38,724 bases of DNA from Chloroflexota bacterium (GTDB lineage Bacteria; Chloroflexota; Limnocylindria; Limnocylindrales; CSP1-4). The position numbers were made by a program, and so were the translations under genes. Numbering within the stretch: position 1 is the stretch's first letter; each line of letters starts with the position of its first letter. The stretch lies in the NCBI GenBank assembly GCA_019637815.1, contig JAHBUZ010000032.1, positions 1 to 38,724 on the forward strand, in the 5' to 3' direction. The notes beneath the pieces were generated by a model. That model saw only the letters and a list, made by a program, of their open reading frames with translations, ran no database searches and had not been told where the DNA came from. Positions 1 to 6,464 of this stretch are shown piece by piece.

Positions 1-637
1 CGGCTATCTCCGCGTATCTCTCCTCGATCTCGATGCCGATGGAGCGACGACCGAGCGACTTGGCGGCCACGAGGGTGGAGCCCGAGCCTGCGAAGGGGTC
101 GAGCACGCTCGTCGGGTCGAGCTTGCCGATCAGATACGACAGGAGCGAGACCGGCTTCTGGGTCGGGTGGAGACGGTCGCGGGAGGGCGGCGCGTTGTAG
201 CGGAGGACGCTGCCATCACGGCCGCCCGTGATCCTGCCGTTGCCGGCCGATGCGATCAGCTCGTAGCTCGGCCCCCAGTGCTCGAGGTCGCCCATCCCTG
301 GCGACCCCTTGTCCCAGACGAGCAGCCCTCGGAGCGGGTGGTGGGCGCCGAGGATGTACCACACGTCCGGCCATGCATCCCACCGCGTGAACCACAGGAT
401 GTGGTCGGCTCTCATCACCGGCACGACCTCACGGTAGAGACGCAGGGACAGTCGCGTGCCGTCGTTGGAGATAGGGGTGGTCCCGCGCCCGGCCCCGCTG
501 TTGCTGACGTAGGTGATGCCGTACGGCGGGTCCGTCAGGACGAGGGACACCGGATCGACTGCCGGCAGCAGCTCCCGGCAGTCGCCCAGGTACAGCGTCG
601 TCATCTCGTCCGAGTAGTACGGCGTCGGCAGGCTCAC
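1..637 (-). CDS. Orphan DNA methyltransferase (N-terminal 212 codons; gene crosses the window ends)
   Basis: S-adenosylmethionine-dependent DNA base methyltransferase. The catalytic motif DPPYGI lies about 35 residues from the start, and the cofactor motif DPFAGSGST is near the C-terminus. That order (catalytic motif first) is the beta-type arrangement; DPPY favours N6-adenine methylation. The GTG start at 637 is preceded by a G-rich ribosome site and overlaps the upstream stop (GTGA). The frame is open at base 1 and continues at 38724 down to 38684, giving 225 aa and the ending of a normal member of the family. No restriction endonuclease is nearby, so it probably protects phage DNA or marks it for regulation (inference). 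Target site unknown. Confidence 0.93.
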   Translation of the reverse strand, partial: MSLPTPYYSDEMTTLYLGDCRELLPAVDPVSLVLTDPPYGITYVSNSGAGRGTTPISNDGTRLSLRLYREVVPVMRADHILWFTRWDAWPDVWYILGAHHPLRGLLVWDKGSPGMGDLEHWGPSYELIASAGNGRITGGRDGSVLRYNAPPSRDRLHPTQKPVSLLSYLIGKLDPTSVLDPFAGSGSTLVAAKSLGRRSIGIEIEERYAEIA

Positions 638-936
638 ACTCGCCCCCTCTGGCACGCAGCGCAGTAGCGGCGACCGTCCGGTCGAGCCCGCCACTCGGCG
701 TGACCGCGGGCGCAGGTCTCGCTCCGTGACGAGCCCCCGGTGCGCTCCCGTGGCGCCATCACGGTCGTCGCCTGCCCGATGGGCACGCCGCCCGTGTGGG
801 GGCTGACGGCGGGGGCATAGGGCGTGGTGGCGTCGTCGCGCCGGATGCGGCAGCTCGAGCAGCGGTCGCCGGACCAGGTGTGGGCGCAGCGACGGTGGCG
901 GAGGGGGTGCGTGAGGGCGTCGATGATGAGGCTCAC
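634..936 (-). CDS. Small double zinc-finger protein
   Basis: 100 aa from a GTG at 936 that overlaps the upstream stop by GTGA; an in-frame ATG at 963 would add nine residues. Two cysteine clusters are visible: CAHTWSGDRCSSC near residue 17, and a C-terminal CxxGH...YCxxC element (CARGH and RYCAAC). The second closely resembles the C-terminal zinc finger of the HNH protein at 2125..2679, so it may be a detached HNH-associated DNA-binding finger. No catalytic domain is seen. It overlaps the methyltransferase start by 4 bp. Confidence 0.75.
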   Translation of the reverse strand: MSLIIDALTHPLRHRRCAHTWSGDRCSSCRIRRDDATTPYAPAVSPHTGGVPIGQATTVMAPRERTGGSSRSETCARGHAEWRARPDGRRYCAACQRGRV

Positions 937-1223
937 CGCAGCACCAGCCGCAGCATCCGCCACGCCTCGGCGTCGCAGGGGTCCCCGAGCCGCTCATCGC
1001 GCTCGGCCTCGTCGATGTCGCGGACGATGGCGAGACGGGTCCGGGGCGACAGGTCGGCGGCGTGGCGGGCGAGGACGTCGGTCACGTCCGACACCGCGTA
1101 CGTCCGGCGCCCGAGGGCGTAGCGTGCGGCCCACACCGCGAGGCGGTCGATGTCCTGCCCGCAGGCGCGACGGGCGACCGCCACGGCACGGGAGCGGCGG
1201 GCCTGCTCGGCGGTGCCGCTCAC
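933..1223 (-). CDS. Hypothetical early protein, 96 aa
   Basis: I do not recognise a family. The protein is basic and helical, opening with MSGTAEQARRSRAV, and that opening resembles the gene at 1901..2128 (MSGAAEQRRRERHV); the two may be distant paralogues or share a translation-start context. The GTG start overlaps the RusA stop, and its own stop overlaps the next gene. Position between RusA and the methyltransferase suggests a DNA-metabolism accessory role (inference only). Confidence 0.7.
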   Translation of the reverse strand: MSGTAEQARRSRAVAVARRACGQDIDRLAVWAARYALGRRTYAVSDVTDVLARHAADLSPRTRLAIVRDIDEAERDERLGDPCDAEAWRMLRLVLR

Positions 1224-1696
1224 CCCTCACCCCCGTCGTGCAGGGGCGTGATGACGATGGTCGCGCCGGGGAGCTCGTCGACGCCGGCCCACGCCTTGCC
1301 GGTGCGGACGGCCACCACGAGCGAGTCGTCGGCGAGCACCTGTCCCGTCAGCGCGTCGAGCGTGGCCCGCAGCACCTTGTCCAGGTCCGGGGCGGTCACC
1401 TTGTGCTCCGGGGCCGATGGGAGCAGCCCACGGCGCCCGTAGTGGCCTCTCGGACGACGCCAGCGGAACGCGACGGCGATGTGCACCGGGCCGGTCAGCA
1501 CGTTGTGACGCCACTGCTCGCGACAGGCGGCACGCACGTCCTCGCGCCACGTCCGGACGGCGGGTGACGACTCCACGAGCACGGCCCGGCCGCCACGGAC
1601 GTAGGCCCGCTTCGACCCCTGCGGGGCGGGGGTGCCGATGACCTCGATGAGGAGGCCTGCTCTAAGATCTTGAGAGTGGTTGATGACCTCAGACAT
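1220..1696 (-). CDS. rusA: RusA-family Holliday junction resolvase
   Basis: 158 aa, near the usual length for phage RusA. The family pattern is clear: GTPAPQGSKR at residues 21-30, VRTWREDVR at 48-56, the PDLDK acidic motif at 103-107 followed by LDALTG, and DD at 123-124 with a lysine at 134. RusA cuts four-way junctions symmetrically during recombination and before packaging. The start overlaps the upstream 71-aa gene by 8 bp, consistent with translational coupling. A role with the SSB-like protein and the PD-(D/E)XK nuclease in phage recombination is likely. Confidence 0.93.
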   Translation of the reverse strand: MSEVINHSQDLRAGLLIEVIGTPAPQGSKRAYVRGGRAVLVESSPAVRTWREDVRAACREQWRHNVLTGPVHIAVAFRWRRPRGHYGRRGLLPSAPEHKVTAPDLDKVLRATLDALTGQVLADDSLVVAVRTGKAWAGVDELPGATIVITPLHDGGEG

Positions 1697-1904
1697 CGCC
1701 CACCCCCAGCCGTGCGGCCAGTCGCTCCAGCGCCTCGGTGAGGGTGGATGCGACCACCTCGATGACCTGTCGGGTCGTGGCCGGCTCGGCGCTCCAGCAG
1801 GCGGCGACCCAGCCGGGGCCAGATGGCTGCGTGTCCTCGCTCCATCGCAGGGACAGGACGCGCCCGGGGATGGTGAGGCGGTCGATGAGGGCGTCGGTGC
1901 TCAC
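1689..1904 (-). CDS. Hypothetical early protein, 71 aa
   Basis: Unrecognised. The open frame extends to 2021, but the GTG at 1904 makes the GTGA overlap with the upstream stop that most neighbours use, so I chose it. The product starts VSTDALIDRLTIPG and ends in an amphipathic helix (TLTEALERLAARLG). No cysteine clusters or membrane segments. Confidence 0.65.
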   Translation of the reverse strand: MSTDALIDRLTIPGRVLSLRWSEDTQPSGPGWVAACWSAEPATTRQVIEVVASTLTEALERLAARLGVGDV

Positions 1905-2128
1905 GTCCCCGTCTCCAGCCCAAGCACCACGCGAGCAGCCCCGACGTGGGCGTCCGGCCCGTGCAGGGTGAGCGCACGACCCGGATGACGGGATGCGCGA
2001 CGCTCCCACTCCGACACGCACGCCTCGTGGATGAGGTCGGCGACGGCCGGGACCCTGGACTCAAGGGCGGCGCGGACCGCTGCCCCTACGTGCCGCTCCC
2101 GGCGGCGCTGCTCCGCGGCACCGCTCAC
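1901..2128 (-). CDS. Hypothetical early protein, 75 aa
   Basis: Unrecognised basic, helical protein (MSGAAEQRRRERHVG...). It starts with a GTG overlapping the HNH stop and ends overlapping the next gene by 4 bp. Its N-terminus resembles that of the 96-aa protein at 933..1223. Confidence 0.65.
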   Translation of the reverse strand: MSGAAEQRRRERHVGAAVRAALESRVPAVADLIHEACVSEWERRASRHPGRALTLHGPDAHVGAARVVLGLETGT

Positions 2129-2679
2129 TTGGCCACTCCCCGCCCGGGGGCGGCGCGTGACCGAATGCGTTTCCGCGGGGGGAGGCCCGCCGCTCGCCGC
2201 CGCTCCTCGGCTTCAGCGTGGTAGCGCCGTTTGCAGGCACGACACACGCGCTTGCCGACCTTGGACAACCAAGTGTTCTGCTCGTCGAATGCGTGCCCGT
2301 GGGCGCAGGCCTCCCAGAGCCCATTCGGGGCGACATGCCTGCCCCGGCTCATCATGTCGGCGATGTTCTCCCTCTGGGTTCCAGGAAGGAGATGCGCAGG
2401 ATTGACGCACGGCGGCCTGTCGCAGGTGTGTCTGATGACGAGCCCAGGGGCAAGGCTGGTGCCGGTCGCCAACTCGTACGAGAACCGATGCGCCCGAACG
2501 TGCTTGCCACCAGGCGTTGACAGTCGTCCGTATCCACCGACGTAGGTGGGCCCACGCCAAATCCAGCACTCGTCGTCGGCGCCCCGATCGACGTACCCCC
2601 AGAACCGGTCGAGTTGGCTCCCCCACCGAGACGCGAGTCCCCGAGCGCCCATCCGACGCATGCGTTCGTTCGTGTCCAT
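2125..2679 (-). CDS. HNH endonuclease with C-terminal zinc finger
   Basis: 184 aa. Typical HNH_3-type layout: FWGYVDRGADDECWIWRG at residues 27-44, GYGR at 49-52, AHRFSYEL at 63-70, and the core VIRHTCDRPPCVNPAHL at 81-97 with the His, Asn and His metal/catalytic positions. A C-terminal CxHGH...CRAC finger (125-149) probably binds DNA. Such freestanding HNH genes are often homing endonucleases. The ATG at 2679 was chosen because the open frame above it is non-coding leader containing a promoter and mutually exclusive RNA arms. The gene has its own promoter although it sits inside a run of coupled genes. Confidence 0.88.
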   Translation of the reverse strand: MDTNERMRRMGARGLASRWGSQLDRFWGYVDRGADDECWIWRGPTYVGGYGRLSTPGGKHVRAHRFSYELATGTSLAPGLVIRHTCDRPPCVNPAHLLPGTQRENIADMMSRGRHVAPNGLWEACAHGHAFDEQNTWLSKVGKRVCRACKRRYHAEAEERRRAAGLPPRKRIRSRAAPGRGVAK

Positions 2680-2774
2680 TCCGTCTGTACTCCGGAATGC
2701 AACGTCCCCCGACCCGGAGTACAGCCGAGCGGGGGACGGAGGCATTGTATTCGTGATGGCACCGCTGTACTCGG
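2680..2774 (-). promoter_or_regulatory. Leader RNA with mutually exclusive hairpins that can hide the HNH ribosome site
   Basis: On the minus strand, arm A (GAGTACAGC, 2772 down to 2764) and arm C (CCGGAGTACAG, 2695 down to 2685) are both complementary to arm B (GCTGTACTCCGG, 2725 down to 2714). A-B gives 9 perfect pairs and B-C gives 11. Arm C contains the GGAG ribosome site, 10 nt before the ATG, so B-C pairing would block translation and A-B pairing would release it. A second stem (GTCCCCC with GGGGGAC) encloses arm B. Pairing is seen in the sequence; the switch is inferred. Confidence 0.6.
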
Positions 2775-2781
2775 CCCCTTG

Positions 2782-2787
2782 ATTATA
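2782..2787 (-). promoter_or_regulatory. -10 element (TATAAT) of a promoter for the HNH gene
   Basis: A perfect TATAAT on the minus strand, rare in such GC-rich DNA. The best upstream -35 match (TTGACC, 2804 down to 2799) is only 11 bp away, so the -35 is weak or an activator may be used. Transcription would start near 2775, putting arm A of the leader switch at the very 5' end. Confidence 0.55.
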
Positions 2788-2800
2788 CCTCGCCACGCGG

Positions 2801-3259
2801 TCAACCACGGTCGTGATCCCGCTTGATCGCGGCTTGCTCGATGGCCTGCAACTCCCGGACCAACGGCCAGAAGCCCTCCGGGAAGAACGAGTCGGGCAGG
2901 ATGCGCATCAGGGACTCGTACCGACGCTCGGCCTCGTCCCCCGTCAGGTCGCCATCGGTGGGGGTGCGAACGAGGCTCCAGCCGAGCCGGCCCAGCTCCT
3001 CGATGACCTGAACGCTCGCCTCGGGGTCCACGAACGCCATGTCCGTCCGCCTGACCTGTCGATCCCACGCCTTCGCCAGCGCCGCCTCCGGCGTCCGGAC
3101 TGCCACATCGGCGCTCGTTGGCACTTCGTTGGCGGACGGGGGCTCCTGCCAGCCGGCGCAGGAGCAATCGTTGCGCCAGCACATTGGGTTGGACACGCCC
3201 GCGAAGTGCTCGATCCGCTCGTGCCCGCACGAGGCGCAGCGGGGCTGGTCAGGCTGCAT
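2801..3259 (-). CDS. Zinc-finger protein, 152 aa
   Basis: The N-terminal 40 residues hold a CxxCGHxxxxH...C...CxC cluster (CASCGHERIEHF, then MCWRNDCSCAGW), a small zinc-finger pattern often seen in phage early proteins. The rest is helical and unrecognised. It overlaps the upstream gene by 11 bp. Its 3' end carries the upstream part of the HNH promoter. Confidence 0.75.
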   Translation of the reverse strand: MQPDQPRCASCGHERIEHFAGVSNPMCWRNDCSCAGWQEPPSANEVPTSADVAVRTPEAALAKAWDRQVRRTDMAFVDPEASVQVIEELGRLGWSLVRTPTDGDLTGDEAERRYESLMRILPDSFFPEGFWPLVRELQAIEQAAIKRDHDRG

Positions 3260-3599
3260 CGGTCAGTGCCCCCTTGATGGCTGCCATGTGGATGGCGAGC
3301 GCTTTGCGTGCCTCTCGACAGGACGGCTGCGAGCAGCGCGATGCGGCATCGGCCATCTCGCCCGCGGTGGCGTGCCGTTGGGGCTCGGGTGCGTGCCACC
3401 GGTGCAGCGCGATGCTCGTCCGGGTCAGCACATCAGCCACGTGGTCGCTCGCAGCCGCGAGGACGCGGACACGATCGCGCTCGGCGTCGAGGGCCTTGAT
3501 GAGGAACCGGATGTCGTCCCCGATGGGGAACGTGTCTCGGTCGTCGTCGTCCTCCCACGACGCCCGGATATCCGCCTCCCGCTCGCTCACGCCGCTCAC
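3249..3599 (-). CDS. Hypothetical early protein, 116 aa
   Basis: Unrecognised. An acidic run (ASWEDDDDRD) is followed by a long helix with LIKALDAERDRVRVLAAASDHV. GTG start at 3599 in GTGA overlap with the upstream stop. Possibly related to Ead-type phage early proteins, but I would not assign it. Confidence 0.7.
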   Translation of the reverse strand: MSGVSEREADIRASWEDDDDRDTFPIGDDIRFLIKALDAERDRVRVLAAASDHVADVLTRTSIALHRWHAPEPQRHATAGEMADAASRCSQPSCREARKALAIHMAAIKGALTDAA

Positions 3600-3925
3600 T
3601 TGACTGACTCCAGGGCAGCGCGGGCGGCGTCGTTGGTCCCGTCACGCAGCAGGCGCAGCCGGTCGACCGGGAGCAGCCCGTACGCATCGAGCAGCGCCTT
3701 CTCCGCCCGCTCGGCTCGGTCGAGGAGGGCCGTGATGGTCTGGGGGTCGCAGGCGGCGATGTAGCGAGCGTCCTGCTCCCGGAACACATCCGCGACGACG
3801 AACGAGGACGGAGCGGCGTGCACCCAGTACCGATGTCCACCGCCCGATGCCTTGCCATCGTTCGGCCCGTTGCCGAACCACGGTCCGGGCCACGCCTTGG
3901 CTGCCAGCGCCCGCAGGTCGCTCAT
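3596..3925 (-). CDS. Ead/Ea22-like early protein, 109 aa
   Basis: Begins MSDLRALAAKAWPGPW and continues with ARYIAACDPQTITALLDRAE. The pattern 'LR.LA..A.PGPW' followed by 'YIAA..P..V.ALLD' is shared by many phage early proteins of the Ead/Ea22 type, whose function is unknown. The ATG at 3925 overlaps the stop of the upstream gene (ATGA). Confidence 0.72.
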   Translation of the reverse strand: MSDLRALAAKAWPGPWFGNGPNDGKASGGGHRYWVHAAPSSFVVADVFREQDARYIAACDPQTITALLDRAERAEKALLDAYGLLPVDRLRLLRDGTNDAARAALESVK

Positions 3926-4326
3926 CGGGTGGGGTCCAGCTGGGCGAGACGGCTGCGTGGCGTCTCCCGCAGGCAGTCGATGTGCCACAGTTGCTCGTAC
4001 AGGTGGTCGTAGTCGATGGCGACACGGCACTCGCAGTCGGTCCAGATGTACGCGATGGTGATGATCGCGACCCGCTGGAGGTCGGCACCGCATCCGGGAC
4101 AGGTCCGGCTCTGGGGATGCTCGTCACGGCTCTGCCGCACCGTGATGTACTCCGGGTCCAGCGCCCGCTCCCACGCCTCGCGGTCCCTGGCGGGGATGGC
4201 GTCGAGGACACGGCTCATCACATCGACGCACTCCGAGCCGTAGGCGTTGTGCAGGCAGTGGCCGGGGTCGGACAGCCCGACGTCGTGGGCTGCCGCCGCG
4301 AGGATGTCCGGCAGGGTCTCAGGCAT
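3922..4326 (-). CDS. Zinc-ribbon protein, 134 aa (repeat copy 1)
   Basis: N-terminal half (MPETLPDILAAAAHDVG...) is helical; the C-terminal half carries CPGCGADLQRV...DCECRVAIDYDHLYEQLWHI, a four-cysteine ribbon. That half is nearly identical to the whole of the 77-aa protein at 4678..4911 through a DNA-level duplication. The ATG at 4326 overlaps the upstream gene by 8 bp. Function unknown. Confidence 0.75.
   Translation of the reverse strand: MPETLPDILAAAAHDVGLSDPGHCLHNAYGSECVDVMSRVLDAIPARDREAWERALDPEYITVRQSRDEHPQSRTCPGCGADLQRVAIITIAYIWTDCECRVAIDYDHLYEQLWHIDCLRETPRSRLAQLDPTR
3971..4133 (-). repeat. Direct repeat copy 1 (163 bp, zinc-ribbon module)
   Basis: Matches 4706..4868 at about 151 of 163 positions by manual alignment (12 differences, no gaps), 735 bp apart. 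It encodes the zinc-ribbon half of the 134-aa protein. Several differences fall at third codon positions, indicating that both copies were kept under selection after duplication. Confidence 0.9.
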
Positions 4327-4681
4327 GGGGCTGCTCCTCCGAGCCGAGCCATGCCCGGCTGTCGTCAGGCTGGTTGTCTCGCCACGCCGCGGATCGGGGC
4401 TCTCGGGCGTACGCGACCCAGAACACATCCGTCGGGCGTCGGGCTCCGTCGAGATTGGAGACGAGGACAGCGACCGCCTCCGCGACGGTCCGTCCGGACC
4501 CGCTCACGCCCGGTGCCGCGATGCCCTTACCCAGACCTGGGTGGCGGATGATGACCCACCATCCCTCGGTCAACGCGTACCGGTCGATCTCCAACTCCCA
4601 CCCCACGGGGACGAGCGCCGCGAGGTCATCCAACGTCAGCACATCCCCCGGTCGCGGGGTGTCGGTGAGGAGGGCGGTCAT
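4319..4681 (-). CDS. Hypothetical early protein, 120 aa
   Basis: Unrecognised. Contains LTLDDLAALVPVGWELEIDRY, then a beta-like stretch with GWWVIIRHPGLGKGIAAPG and TVAEAVAVLVSNLDGARRP. It lies between the two copies of the duplicated zinc-ribbon module. The ATG at 4681 overlaps the upstream stop (ATGA). Confidence 0.72.
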   Translation of the reverse strand: MTALLTDTPRPGDVLTLDDLAALVPVGWELEIDRYALTEGWWVIIRHPGLGKGIAAPGVSGSGRTVAEAVAVLVSNLDGARRPTDVFWVAYAREPRSAAWRDNQPDDSRAWLGSEEQPHA

Positions 4682-4911
4682 CGGACGGGTGCCTCCGACT
4701 TGCGCAGGCACTCGATGTGCCAGAGCTGCTCGTACAGGTGGTCGTAGTCGATCGCGACCCGGCACTCGCAGCCGGTCCAGATGTACGCGACCGCGATGAG
4801 CGCGACCCGCTGGAGGTCGGCACCGCATCCGGGACAGGTCCGGCTCTGGGGGTGCTCGTCACGGCTCCTGCGGAGCATTCCGGTGACGATGTCGGTCAGG
4901 TCACGCTGCAT
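4678..4911 (-). CDS. Zinc-ribbon protein, 77 aa (repeat copy 2)
   Basis: Starts MQRDLTDIVTGMLRRSRDEH and then carries the same CPGCGADLQRV...CECRVAIDYDHLYEQLWHIECL ribbon as the C-terminal half of the 134-aa protein at 3922..4326. It is almost only the duplicated module, with different short ends. Function unknown. It overlaps the upstream 90-aa gene by 11 bp. Confidence 0.75.
   Translation of the reverse strand: MQRDLTDIVTGMLRRSRDEHPQSRTCPGCGADLQRVALIAVAYIWTGCECRVAIDYDHLYEQLWHIECLRKSEAPVR
4706..4868 (-). repeat. Direct repeat copy 2 (163 bp, zinc-ribbon module)
   Basis: Partner of 3971..4133, same orientation, about 93% identical. The repeat covers almost all of the 77-aa gene. Confidence 0.9.
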
Positions 4912-5173
4912 CGGGTCGCTCCTCGGGGGTGTCGTGGTGGGGGGTGGCGTCGGGCTCGATCGCACGCTCGGCCATCTCGATGAGCCGGTCGCGCTCGCGC
5001 CACCGCTCCCGGATGAGCGACGTGCCCCCGCGGGCCTCCAGCTCACCCCAGACGCGTGCCTGCTCGACGACCGGCACGAGGGTCAGCAGTTCGCAGGCGT
5101 CGCAGCGCCATCCGTTCAGATGCCCGGGGTTCGCGTGCTTGAGCCGGATCTCGGCGAGTCGCTCGGGGGTCAT
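4901..5173 (-). CDS. Hypothetical zinc-binding early protein, 90 aa
   Basis: Begins MTPERLAEIRLKHANPGHLN and carries WRCDAC, so one CxxC pair with nearby histidine. The remainder is helical with ERWRERDRLIEMAERA. The small-protein type 'LAEIR...' is common in phage early regions and unassigned. The ATG at 5173 overlaps the stop of the nuclease gene (ATGA). Confidence 0.72.
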   Translation of the reverse strand: MTPERLAEIRLKHANPGHLNGWRCDACELLTLVPVVEQARVWGELEARGGTSLIRERWRERDRLIEMAERAIEPDATPHHDTPEERPDAA

Positions 5174-6060
5174 GCGGCTGCCGCCCGTCGGTTGTGGCGG
5201 GTGCCGGTGGTGACCGATGCCCCGGTCGGGTGGGCCTGCATCCAGCGGGCCACGGAGACCAGGTGTCGGAAGGCATCCCACGTCTCCTGGTCGTCCCGGA
5301 TGACGTGGAGCTCCCAGCAGTCCTCGTTGAGGTGCACGACCGCCATCCCCGCCGCTGCGTGCAGGAACGCGGTCAACCCGTCGTCGACCCGTCCGTCCTG
5401 GCCGACGAACTCCGCGTGGAGGTAGGCGGTCAGCTGGAGGGCGTAGTCGTTGTAGGTGTCGTCCCCGGTCTTGAGGTCGAGCAGCCAGATCCGACCGTCC
5501 GGGAACCGGCCCAGGATGTCCGCCGACCCCGCATAGCCCACGGTGAGGTTCCAGACCTGCGGCTCCGCGGCGATGACCTGGAGCCCGCTCCGTGTCACGA
5601 AGTCGTGGTACTGCACGAGCCGGGGCCGGATGAGGGCACCGGGGACGATGGCCTCCTGCCCGGACTGCTGGACCGGGACCGTGTCGGGGACCTCGTCGGG
5701 CAGGGTCCCCCGTGCCGCCAGCTCGTGGACGGCCGTGCCCAGGGCGGCGGCCCGGTCCCGCTCCTCGGTGGCACCCTTCCGGAGCCACTTGCGGGCCTCC
5801 TCGATGCGGTTCTTCTCCAGCACCCGCTCCCGTGGCCGGCGTTCGCGTTGGAGCATCGCCGTCAACTCCGGGTGCCGGGTCACCGCCCGGTCGATGACCT
5901 GTGACAGGGTCCACTGGTGGAGTCCGTGGGGCAGCCCCACGGACCTCCGGACGCTCGTCACCGACAGCAGCTTCCGGCCCTGCCAGTCGTACCACCGGAG
6001 TCCGCTCCGGGGGTCGGTCTCGGCGTTGCGTGGTCCCCCCTCGATGGTGATGAAGGTCAC
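5170..6060 (-). CDS. PD-(D/E)XK nuclease (RecB/Cas4-like exonuclease)
   Basis: 296 aa from a GTG in GTGA overlap with the J-domain gene. All RecB-type nuclease positions are visible in order: His in GTAVHE (about 112), Glu in AEPQ (166), Asp in AGSAD (181), DLKTG (Asp195, Lys197), and QLTAY (Gln209, Tyr213). These bind the metal and cleave the phosphodiester bond. Phage members commonly act as recombination exonucleases or in replication-linked DNA processing. No Cas genes or arrays are present, so a CRISPR role is not supported. The four-cysteine iron-sulfur cluster of Cas4/AddB is not seen. Confidence 0.88.
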   Translation of the reverse strand: MTFITIEGGPRNAETDPRSGLRWYDWQGRKLLSVTSVRRSVGLPHGLHQWTLSQVIDRAVTRHPELTAMLQRERRPRERVLEKNRIEEARKWLRKGATEERDRAAALGTAVHELAARGTLPDEVPDTVPVQQSGQEAIVPGALIRPRLVQYHDFVTRSGLQVIAAEPQVWNLTVGYAGSADILGRFPDGRIWLLDLKTGDDTYNDYALQLTAYLHAEFVGQDGRVDDGLTAFLHAAAGMAVVHLNEDCWELHVIRDDQETWDAFRHLVSVARWMQAHPTGASVTTGTRHNRRAAAA

Positions 6061-6464
6061 TGTGGTGCCCCTCTCCGGACAAGCTCCTGCGTCACATCGA
6101 ACAGGTAGTCCTCGTTCTCCGGCTCGCGTTGACACCACAGCAGGTAGCTCGTCGGAACCGATGTGATCGGCTGTCCCTTGTATTTCCCGAAGCTCATGAC
6201 CACGGATGTCTCCTCCTGCGCGATCGGTCGTCTGGTCCGGCCGTAGCTCGCTCGTCTGATCGGGTCCCTCAACGTTTCGTATGCGGTGTTCAGTGATGCC
6301 ATCTCTCGGGTCGTGTCTCGTCCGGATGTGTCGGGATGCAGTGACTTGGCGATGACTCGATAGGCAGCCGCGATGACCTCCGCCCTGGCGAGCGGGTCGA
6401 CCTCCAGTCGTCGGTACAGGTCATCGTCTGCGCGGTGCACGGGGTGGGTGCTCCTTCTCGACAT
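6057..6464 (-). CDS. J-domain-DUF3820 fusion protein
   Basis: 135 aa. Residues 14-76 form a J domain with the diagnostic HPD tripeptide at 43-45, followed by the expected second half (LNTAYETLRDPIRRASYG). Residues 90-112 match DUF3820 (SFGKYKGQPITSVPTSYLLW). J domains stimulate the ATPase of Hsp70/DnaK. In phages this activity is used to recruit host DnaK to remodel replication complexes, as with lambda O/P and host DnaJ. The gene overlaps the end of the primase-polymerase by 44 bp, so a replication-start role is the natural inference. DUF3820 has no settled function. Confidence 0.88.
   Translation of the reverse strand: MSRRSTHPVHRADDDLYRRLEVDPLARAEVIAAAYRVIAKSLHPDTSGRDTTREMASLNTAYETLRDPIRRASYGRTRRPIAQEETSVVMSFGKYKGQPITSVPTSYLLWCQREPENEDYLFDVTQELVRRGAPQ

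Noticed and set aside
5170..6060. Cas4 of a CRISPR system
   Set aside because: Nuclease motifs fit the RecB/Cas4 superfamily, but there is no repeat array, no Cas1/Cas2 and no iron-sulfur cysteines; phage recombination nuclease is sufficient.
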